Positions 15,609 to 24,900 of a stretch of 48,007 nucleotides of DNA are shown here, piece after piece. Source of the stretch: UBA2136 sp047635695 (lineage in GTDB: Bacteria > Pseudomonadota > Alphaproteobacteria > UBA2136); NCBI GenBank assembly GCA_047635695.1, contig JBLILN010000012.1, positions 1 to 48,007 on the forward strand, read 5' to 3'. The translations under genes and the position numbers were made by a program. The notes under the pieces are model-generated. The model was not told where the DNA came from. It saw only the letters and a program-made list of their open reading frames with translations, and made no database searches. How positions within the stretch are numbered: the stretch's first letter is position 1; each line of letters opens with the position of its first letter.

Positions 15609-16640
15609 TTAAACCTGAGCCTCGTCACCATCGTGCGGGGCAAAAGCCTCAGTCCAAGAACCTTGCGTAGAAGCCTTTGAATATTCCGTAGAACGGTTTT
15701 CAAAGAAGTTAGCATGTTCAACACCGTTTAACATATCATCCATCCATGGAAGTGGGTTTTTCTTCACGCCGTATATAGGCTCTAAAGAAAGTTCACCCAG
15801 ACGCATGTCGGCAATGTAGCGAATGTACTGACGTACTTCTTCCGCTTCAAGGCCTTCAATACCACCCATTTCAAATGCAAGGCCGATAAAGGCATCTTCT
15901 AGGCCAATAACGTCGCGACAGCATTCGTATACCTTCGATTGAAGTTCTTCTGTCCAAACTTCAGGGTTTTCATGAATGAATGTGCGGAATAAACGCATCA
16001 TTGCTTCACAGTGAAGCGACTCATCACGCACGGACCAAGTAATAATTTGCCCCATACCCTTCATTTTGTTATGACGTGGGAAGTTCATCAAAATAGCGAA
16101 TGATGCAAATAGTTGCAAGCCTTCTGTAAAGCCAGCAAATACAGCCATCGTTAGAGCAATACCTTCTTTTGAATCACAGTGGAATTGGTGAAGATAGTCG
16201 TATTTATCCTTCATTTCCTTGTACTTCAAGAAAGCTTCATATTCAACTTCAGGAATACCAATTGTATCGAGCAAGTGTGAGTATGCCGCGATATGAATTG
16301 TTTCCATATTTGAAATAGCGCTCAACATCATTTTAACTTCTGTTGGGCCGAATACGCTTGCATACTCTTTCATATAACAGTCGTTTACTTCAATATCACC
16401 TTGCGTGAAGAAACGGAAGATATGCATAAGCAAGTTACGCTCACCGTCAGTGATCTTCGTTTTCCAGTCTTTAACATCACCAGCCATTGGTACTTCTTCA
16501 GGTAACCAGTGCACGCGTTGCTGTGCCAACCAGTATTCATAAGCCCATGGGTATCTAAATGGTTTGTAAACAGGGCTCTCTTTCAAGAGGCCGTGGCGCT
16601 CACCCATTTCGCGGTTTTTTAGAAATTCGACTACTGACAT
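15609..16640 (-). CDS. nrdB: Class Ia ribonucleotide reductase small subunit NrdB
   Basis: NrdB holds the diiron-tyrosyl radical that is passed to NrdA for reduction of ribonucleotides. The product (343 residues from the chosen start) shows the metal ligands and radical Tyr in METIHIAAYSHL (E-x2-H-x3-Y), a further ligand in FTEGLQLF and the E-x2-H pair in RDESLHCE. The C-terminal tail that docks into NrdA is present. ATG 16640 is preferred because GAGGA lies 9 bases before it. An ATG at 16649 is almost on top of that site. The gene overlaps the end of nrdA by 10 bp, which implies translational coupling. Confidence 0.96.
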   Translation of the reverse strand: MSVVEFLKNREMGERHGLLKESPVYKPFRYPWAYEYWLAQQRVHWLPEEVPMAGDVKDWKTKITDGERNLLMHIFRFFTQGDIEVNDCYMKEYASVFGPTEVKMMLSAISNMETIHIAAYSHLLDTIGIPEVEYEAFLKYKEMKDKYDYLHQFHCDSKEGIALTMAVFAGFTEGLQLFASFAILMNFPRHNKMKGMGQIITWSVRDESLHCEAMMRLFRTFIHENPEVWTEELQSKVYECCRDVIGLEDAFIGLAFEMGGIEGLEAEEVRQYIRYIADMRLGELSLEPIYGVKKNPLPWMDDMLNGVEHANFFENRSTEYSKASTQGSWTEAFAPHDGDEAQV

Positions 16641-18424
16641 GCTAGGCATTCCTCATAATTTGTTTCTTCTGTTGCGGCCATCGCTTCAAGTTTTTTCTTA
16701 CCTGCACCTGCAAAGGAAACAACCTGAGCACGGCGGATAGATTTAGAGCGACAGTAATATAAACTTTTAACACCTTTTTTCCATGCATCAAAGTGTAGCA
16801 TGTGTAAATCGCGCTTGTGCACATCTGCTGGCAAGAATAAGTTAACAGATTGCGCTTGGCAAATAAACTCAGCACGGTCAGCTGCATGCTCAACGATCCA
16901 ACGTTGGTCTAATTCAAAAGCTGTTTTGAAAAGGTCTTTTTCATCGTCCGTTAAAAATTCTAGGTGCATCACTGAACCTTCATTGGTTGTAATAGATGAC
17001 CATGTGTCGTCGTCATCATAACCTTTTTCAGCCAATAGCTCTTTTAGGAACTTGTTACGCACGTTGAATGAACCATCCAATGTTTTTTGTGTAAATGAGT
17101 TCGCTGCAAATGGCTCAATACCTGGTGACGCATTACCGCAGTAAATAGAGCTTGATGCGTTAGGAGCAACAGCCATCTTGTTTGAGAACCGTTCCATAAC
17201 CAGTGCTTCAGCAGCGTCAGGGCATGGGCCACGCTCTTCAGCTAATTTAACAGAAGCCGCGTCTGCTGCATCTTTAAGATGCTTAAACATACGCTTGTTC
17301 CATGACTTCGCCATAACAGATTCAAATGGTACTTTGTTTTTTTGCAAGAATGAGTGGAAGCCCATTGCGCCAAGGCCAACACTGCGCTCACGCAATGCCG
17401 CATAACGTGCATTTTTCATATCGTCAGGGGCACGGTCAATAAAGTCTTGTAAGATATTATCAAGGAAGCGCATGATATCTTCAACGAATAAAGGTTCGTC
17501 TTTCCATTCATCATAAAGCTCAAGATTGACAGATGACAAGCAACATACAGCTGTACGCATACGGTTATGTTGGTCAATACCTGTTGGCAATGTGATCTCA
17601 CAACAAAGGTTAGACATTTTAACTTCTAGGCCTTGTTTTTTGTGATATTCAGGGATAGCACGGTTAACAGTATCAATAAAGAGTAGGTACGGCTCACCTG
17701 TTTCAATACGGGCTGTCAAAATACGAACCCAAAGGTCACGTGCTTGTACAGTGCTGACAACATGGCCGTTTAATGGTGAAACAAGCTGCCATTCAGTGTC
17801 TTTATCAACCGCTTCCATAAATTTGTCTGTAATAACGATACCGTTGTGTAAAAACTGCGCCTTACGGTTAGGGTCGCCACCTGTTGGGCGACGAATTTCA
17901 ACGAACTCTTCAATTTCAGGGTGTGAAACTGGTAGGTAAACAGCAGCGGCACCACGACGTTGTGACCCCTGCGATATAGCCATTGTTAATGAATCTTGTA
18001 CACGTAGGAAAGGGATAATACCTGACGTTTTACCCACACGGCCAACTTTTTCGCCAATAGAGCGTACGTTACCCCAATAAGTACCAATACCACCACCTTT
18101 AGACGCCAACCATACATTTTCCATCCATGTATCGGTGATACCGCCTAGAGAATCTTCAACTTCATTTAAGAAACATGAAATAGGGAGCCCACGTTTTGCG
18201 CCACCATTAACAAGTACAGGCGTTGAAGGTGCAAACCACAAGTTACTCATATAATTATAAAGGCGCTGTGCATGGTCTTCGCCGTCGGCGTAAGCACAAC
18301 AAACACGTGAAAAGGCCTCTTGAATAGATTCGTCCGGTAATAAATATCGGTCTTGGAGGGTTGATTTACCAAAATCAGTTATTTTGCTGTCTCGTGAATG
18401 ATCGATTTTAACGTCGTACATCAT
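16631..18424 (-). CDS. nrdA: Class Ia ribonucleotide reductase large subunit NrdA
   Basis: NrdA is the catalytic subunit making deoxyribonucleotides. The 597-residue product starts directly with the barrel and lacks an N-terminal ATP-cone, so the usual dATP activity control through that domain is absent; NrdB has no cone either. Active-site elements are visible: LPISCFLNEVEDS, SNLCCEITLP (Asn, Cys and Glu), AVCCLSS, the radical-transfer Tyr pair in KSLYYCRS and the C-terminal redox motif CLAC. AAGGG lies before the start. Two NrdR-type boxes are found 70-115 bp upstream, and nrdB overlaps its end. Confidence 0.96.
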   Translation of the reverse strand: MMYDVKIDHSRDSKITDFGKSTLQDRYLLPDESIQEAFSRVCCAYADGEDHAQRLYNYMSNLWFAPSTPVLVNGGAKRGLPISCFLNEVEDSLGGITDTWMENVWLASKGGGIGTYWGNVRSIGEKVGRVGKTSGIIPFLRVQDSLTMAISQGSQRRGAAAVYLPVSHPEIEEFVEIRRPTGGDPNRKAQFLHNGIVITDKFMEAVDKDTEWQLVSPLNGHVVSTVQARDLWVRILTARIETGEPYLLFIDTVNRAIPEYHKKQGLEVKMSNLCCEITLPTGIDQHNRMRTAVCCLSSVNLELYDEWKDEPLFVEDIMRFLDNILQDFIDRAPDDMKNARYAALRERSVGLGAMGFHSFLQKNKVPFESVMAKSWNKRMFKHLKDAADAASVKLAEERGPCPDAAEALVMERFSNKMAVAPNASSSIYCGNASPGIEPFAANSFTQKTLDGSFNVRNKFLKELLAEKGYDDDDTWSSITTNEGSVMHLEFLTDDEKDLFKTAFELDQRWIVEHAADRAEFICQAQSVNLFLPADVHKRDLHMLHFDAWKKGVKSLYYCRSKSIRRAQVVSFAGAGKKKLEAMAATEETNYEECLACQ

Positions 18425-18490
18425 GGTTACCCTTTTTTAATTTTTTGTTTGTTTTTCCCGAACATTTGCCAGAAAACTACTGTTTTTAGC

Positions 18491-18506
18491 AATCTACATA
18501 TTGTAT
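18491..18506 (-). promoter_or_regulatory. NrdR box 1 (proximal to nrdA)
   Basis: The core CTACATATTG (18494-18503) matches the NrdR core CWATATATWG at 9 of 10 positions. Its centre lies exactly 31 bp from the centre of box 2, the three-helical-turn spacing known for NrdR sites. It lies about 70 bp upstream of nrdA. Confidence 0.7.
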
Positions 18507-18521
18507 GGCTATATATATAAG

Positions 18522-18537
18522 GTACTATATGTAGGTC
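18522..18537 (-). promoter_or_regulatory. NrdR box 2 (distal to nrdA)
   Basis: The core CTATATGTAG (18525-18534) matches the NrdR core at 9 of 10 positions and reads as an inverted near-copy of box 1. The pair is a likely repressor site controlling nrdAB. The nrdR gene itself is not in the window. Confidence 0.7.
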
Positions 18538-18540
18538 GCC

Positions 18541-18946
18541 TTAGCTAGCAATAAATTTTGCAGCCTGCTTATTTTTTAATCAGGTAAAAATTGCATAAAA
18601 CCCTTTAAATACAAAAACATAACAATTACACAGCACTTTTAAACTCTCGTGAACACGTTAAGTTTAGTGCAAAACCTCTGTGTCATTTATGTATAACGAA
18701 AAAACACCATATTATAAAGGCAAAAATAACCCTTGAAATGGTACACAAAAAAAACAACTTAAGCACATTGACACTATATAATGTGATCGACATTTAACCC
18801 ATAAAATGCACAAAAAAAACCAAAACTATTATTTTTCAAGCAAATAACACTTTGTTTATAATTATTTTGACACAACATATAGATACAAGCACACCATACC
18901 ACCACTACATAGATGCACAATATTTAGGCAGTTAAGTTTTTTTAAT
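18541..18946. other. AT-rich intergenic stretch upstream of nrdA
   Basis: I find no credible gene in these 400 bases. They hold many A-runs and one further NrdR-like palindrome (18771-18786). The stretch may simply be the long leader and spacer between the giant secreted protein gene and nrdA. No convincing RNA structure was seen. Confidence 0.5.
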
Positions 18947-18980
18947 AAAAAAAGCCTGGTTTTAAAACTCAGGCTTTTTT
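18947..18980 (-). terminator. Terminator of the giant RTX-like gene
   Basis: AAAAAAGCCTG and CAGGCTTTTTT form a strong hairpin whose loop contains a second short palindrome. It lies 19 bp after the stop of the giant gene and is flanked by A/T runs, so it could work in both directions. Confidence 0.85.
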
Positions 18981-18998
18981 ATTTTATGGGTGACTCGT

Positions 18999-21900
18999 TT
19001 AAACAACAATACCATCAATAGTCATATTCACACCCATCTCAATACCAATATAAATATCGCTCTGCAATGACGAAGCGTAGACTTGGAACGTCGTGTCTGT
19101 ATTACCGTCTCCGTTTGTATCAACAACATCAATGCGTGTAGCAATACTAAATTCACCGCCAGTTGCCACGTTGTCGCCACTGTCACCTAAAATGTATAGC
19201 GTATCGATTGACGTATCTTTCATATCAATCACATCGTCTAAACCAATTGTAATTTCATGCGAATAGTTACCACCGTCTAGATCCAAAGCTTCTAAATTAG
19301 AATAGTCTGTCGCTAATGCAGTAAAGTCGACGTTAGCACGCATACTCAATATATCAAAATCACCGACACCACCATCGACAATAACATCGTCAGCACTGAA
19401 CGCAATAGTATCACTACCTTCACCACCGTAGATATTATCGGCGCCTGAACCACCTTCAAGGTAATCATTACCTAGGCCACCATAAAGTTCGTCGTTACCC
19501 GCTGAACCATAAAGATCATCGTTACCCAAGCCGCCGTAAATGGTATCATTACCACCACTACCGTTTAGATAGTCATCACCTATACTACCGGTCATAATGT
19601 CATTACCATTACCACCATAGATACGAAATGCACCGTCAAATGTAATATTACTAAAGTCCATCACATCATCGCCTGAACCGTTCGAGATATTCACACGTGA
19701 ACCAGATGATACAAATTCCTCTATAGAATTTGATGCATTAGAATAATCACCATCTAATTCGAATGTTTTCACAAAACTTTCGTGGAAAACAATTTTATCG
19801 TAACCGTCACCACCAAAAATTTGGTCACTGCCGTCTGTTCCACTTACACCTGTAAGTAGGAATGTATCATCACCGTCTTCACCATAAAGAATATCATTTC
19901 CACTACCACCATAAATAACGTCATTACCGGCACCAGCATGAACAATATCATCACCCGCGTTGACTGAAATATATTCGCCAGCGTCTGTACCTGTTTTATT
20001 GTCGTCCCCAGAACCATTAATTATGGAGGATGTATCTAATGATTCAAGAACTCTGTCTACATAAAGTGTAAATGCTTGTGTCACAATGTTAGAGCCATCG
20101 TTAATATGCATTTGAATTTCATACTCACCATATTTGTTTGCAGCAGGCCTTGCAACAACTTTGCCTTCGCTTGCGCTATATGAAATCCATGAAGGAGCAG
20201 CATCACCATTATTATCTGTAAAGGTGATCACTTCTGTGCCATTTAAGTTATCAAAAGCGCGGTCAACATCAAAGTTGAATTCGTAACGTTCAATAACATG
20301 GAATGGATCTACGAAGAATGCACCACTCACCACAGGTACATCATTGGTACCCATCACTGTAATAGTTGCTGTTTTTGAAACAAATGCGGCGCCATCAGAA
20401 ACTGTGTAAGTGAAATTAACGTCTGCCGTTTCACCATCATTTAAATATTGGAAAGAATCATTTGGATTAAAATTAAATGTACCATCACCATTTAAAACAA
20501 CAGAACCAAATTCTGGTGCACTGTCTAATGTATATGTTAAGTCATTAACGGCATTATCGGCATCACTCACACCCAGTGAGAATGTCCTTGTACCATCATC
20601 TTCACCAACAGACACAGCAACATCCGTTAACACAGGGGCATCATTTTGCCCTTCAATAGTAATTTCAACCGTTTGAGGGGATGAAGTGTCCTTACCGTCT
20701 GTCGCTACATAAGTAAATGAAACGACTTTAGTTTCACCCACCTGTAAAGAATCAAGAGATTCATTGACGTTAAATGTAAACTCACCAGTCACATTATCAA
20801 TGGTTACAAAACCATCCGCGTCTTTTGGTGGTGTTTGCACAAGGTAAATAATGTCATCACCTTCATAATCAAAACCAGTAAATAAACCTGTGACTGTACC
20901 AGCATCTTCCAGCATGGTTTGGTTGATATCTTCAATGACAGGAGCATCATTTGTACCTGTTACAGTAATATTAAGGACGTTTTGTGTAATAATAGAGCCA
21001 TCCGTCACATTATATGTAACGCTAAATTCAGCCGTTTCTCCATTATCTAAATATTGAAGTCCCTCACCTGGTGTCACTGTTAACATTTGACCAGATAAAT
21101 TTAATTCTAAAATGTTTTCAGCAGGGGCATTCACGAAACTAATGTCTAGGCTATCACCATCAACATCGCTGACAGGCATCAGTATATTCATACTACCGTC
21201 TTCGGAAGTCGTTACAGAAGCAATTTCTGCAACAGGAGCATCATTTTCACCTGTCACACGGATGACAATAGTTTTTGCCGTTGTCCCGCCGTGACTATCT
21301 TTCACTTGAAGAACAGCCGTCAGATTTGCTACTTCGCCTTCGGCTAAATAATCAAATTCACCTTTTGGATCTAATTCGATCAAGCCATCACCTAAGTTTG
21401 TGAGTTGGCCTTTGGTTGGCTGTGCGACTGTATATGTCAAACTAGAAGCGTTGTCGTCACTATCTGGGTCACTGACAAATGGCTTAATATCAAAAATATG
21501 AGGCGCTTGTTCTTCCATATGGTTCATTGTAATGTCTTCAACCACAGGGTTATCATTTGTACCTACAACCGTGACTGTGGCCTGTGCAGTATCTTCTGCA
21601 TCACCATCTGAAACACGATAAGTAAAGTTCACAACTTTAATTTCACCTTCTGCCAACGCATTTAGTGCCGCTGCTGGTGTGAATGAGAATTGACCATTAA
21701 GACCAATCGCTACAACGCCTTCTGTTTGTGCATCTGGCGCTGAAACAATGCTATATGTTAAAGGTTCATCGTCCACATCTGTAGCGTCAAATGAAGTTGT
21801 TACAGCATTATCTTCTGTTGTAGAAAATTGAATATCTTGTGCAACAGGGGCGTCATTTGTACCAGAAACAATAATTGTTACTGTTTCTGTTACCGTATTG

Positions 21901-24900
21901 CCTTCTTCGTCTGTCACGACATATTCAAATGTAATTTCTTGTGTTTCACCGTCATCAAGTTCTTCTAAGGTTGTCGCTGGTTCAAATGTAAATGTACCAT
22001 CACCATTATCAATCAACTCACCTTCTGTTTCAGGGTTTGGTGGTGTTGGAACTGTTATAGTGACCGTATCATTACCATCAAGGTCTGTTACTGTACCACC
22101 AATATCAATAATAATCGGCTCACCATCGTCAACCACATCATCAATAATAATTTCTTCAGCTACTGTTGCGTCATTTACACCTGTGACTGTAAATGTTAAA
22201 GCCGCAGTATCGCTTGCGTCACCGTCAGATGCCAAATAATTTACAGAAAATGTTACTTCTTCACCTGCATTCAAATAATCAAAAGCATCAAGTGCTGGCG
22301 TAAATGTAAATGTACCATCACCATTATTAACAACCACACCTTCTGTTTGAGGGTCTAGCGCATTCAAAAGAGTGATTGTTACAGGTTCATCATCCACATC
22401 AGAAACATTAAAGTTTCTTGTCACTTCAGCAATTAAATCTTCTGTCGATGTTATGCTTACATCACGCGCATCAGGGGCATCATTAATACCAGCAACTGTA
22501 ACAATGGCGTTCGCTACTGAAAAATTGCCTTGCATGTCTGTTACTTGATAACTAAATTGAATATCTCTTGTTTCACCGCTATCTAAATCTTGGAAGGCGT
22601 TACCAACATCGAATGTAAACGTACCGTCATTGTTATTCACAATAGTACCTTCATCTGGTGCACTTGAAAGTGTGTAGAACAATTGTCCGCCATCAGCATT
22701 ATCGACGTTACCGTCTAATACAATCGCCTCACCATCTTCAACCGCGTCACCATGAATATCACCTGCGACAGGTGCATCTAATATAGGCTTCACTGTTATA
22801 GTAACAACAGCTGTGGATTCACCACCATTGCCGTCAGTTACTGTATACGAAACCGTATCTTCACCATTAAAGTCGGCGACTGGTGTATACGATATTTCGC
22901 CTGTTTCAGGATTAAATGCAACAACTGCACCATTAGCAGATACAGCATCAATAGCCGTTACAGTTAAATCGTCACCCTCAACATCGCTGTCATTGGCCAA
23001 TAATTCAGCCACGCTGAGGTTCAGCGCAACGTCTTCATCTGTTGAAAAAGTATCATCTAAAGCCACAGGGACATCATTGACAGGGTTTACTGTAATAACT
23101 ATTTCGGCAGTAGATTCACCGCCATTACCGTCGCTGACAGTATATAAAATTGTATCTTCGCCGTTAAAATCGGCAACTGGTGTATACGAAATCTCACCTG
23201 TTTCAGGATTAAATGCAACAACTGCACCATTAGCAGATACAGCATCAATAGCCGTTACAGTTAAATCGTCACCCTCAACATCGCTGTCATTGGCCAATAA
23301 TTCAGCCACGCTGAGGTTCAGCGCAACGTCTTCATCTGTTGAAAAAGTATCATCTAAAGCCACAGGGACATCATTGACAGGGTTTACTGTAATAACTATT
23401 TCGGCAGTAGATTCACCGCCATTACCGTCGCTGACAGTATATGAAATTGTATCTTCGCCGTTAAAATCGGCAACTGGTGTATACGAAATCTCACCTGTTT
23501 CAGGATTAAATGCAACAACTGCACCATTAGCAGATACAGCATCAATAGCTGTTACAGTTAAATCGTCTCCCTCAACATCGCTGTCATTGGCCAATAATTC
23601 AGCCACGCTGAGGTTCAGCGCAACGTCTTCATCTGTTGAAAAAGCATCATCTAAAGCCACAGGAACATCATTTACAGGGGCAACATTCAGTTGAACTGTG
23701 GCAACATCCACATTTCCTTCACTGTCTGTTACTTCATAGGTAAATGAATCGGGTCCATTATAATTTTCTGTTGGTGTATACGAAAAAACACCCGTTTCAG
23801 GGTTAAAATCAACAACACCGCCAGCCACTGTATTTACAGAAACAGATGTCACTGTCAGGCCATTGCCTGCGGGGTCAACATCGTTCGCTAATAAGTCAGC
23901 TACATTTATTTCTAAAGCTTCATCTTCAACGGCATCAAAAGCATCATCCAAAGCGTCAACAGGGGCAACAATCACTTCCACAGGTTGAACATTTACAGTC
24001 ACGGTTGCTGTATCTGTATTACCAAACATATCTGTCACGTTATAAGTGAAGGTATCTTCACCAAAAAAACCTTCAGCCGGCGTGTAATGTGCAATGCGGT
24101 CAATGAAGTTAAAGATAACTTGGCCACCATGTTCAGTAACTGGAGTTATACCCGAAATCATCCCACTAATAGGAAGAACGTCATTGGCCGTTATATCAGA
24201 AAATGATATATCTAAAGCTGTGCCTTCTTCAGCAAGAAAAACATCGTCCAAAGCGTCAATAGGCTTTTCCGCTGGCTCTTCTATTGGGTCTTCTGTTAAT
24301 TCATCTTCAGACAAGTCTACTGGTTCAGTTGGAACCACCACACCATCTTCAAAAACAATACCGCTAATATCAACAATATTATCACCAACATTTACTTGGA
24401 ATACAGAATCATCATAATCAGCATCTCCAAGGCCTTTTAAATCTTCAAACGAGATAACAACATTACCGTCTTCATTTAATTCAACAAGGGCGTGTGTTTC
24501 ACCGTCAATATTTAAGTTATCATTGCTTGTGTGATAAACGTAGCCTTTAAGAGCCGTTGTTTCACCATCTACCGATGTAAATGTCAGCTCTGGAACTGAA
24601 TCGTCATGAATATTTGCAATGCCACCCTCTGAATTGGCAAATTTAAGTTCACCTTCTTCGAGGTCAATTCTAGAATATTCTTTATTTAGATAAAAGCCAT
24701 TGGCAATAATGAAGAATTCGAGATGCGCACCTTCAGGGACATCCATACCTGCTGTTGACTCTCCGCTAACTAGTTCACCACCACTATTTACTCTTGATGC
24801 ATTTTCGAAACCAAAGTTAACATCCGTTATTTGACCTTCTTCATCGACAACGTAATAACCGATTGTATTTTTATACGCAGCAGTTTCGCCCAAAAAGACC

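Noticed and set aside
18870..18885. Another NrdR-like sequence
   Set aside because: The core fits but the outer bases do not, and spacing to the other boxes is not helical. It is likely a chance match in AT-rich DNA.
22813..23694. Long plus-strand open frame of 293 codons
   Set aside because: It is the mirror of the repeated minus-strand cadherin modules. Its length results from repetition and codon bias, and it has no ribosome site.
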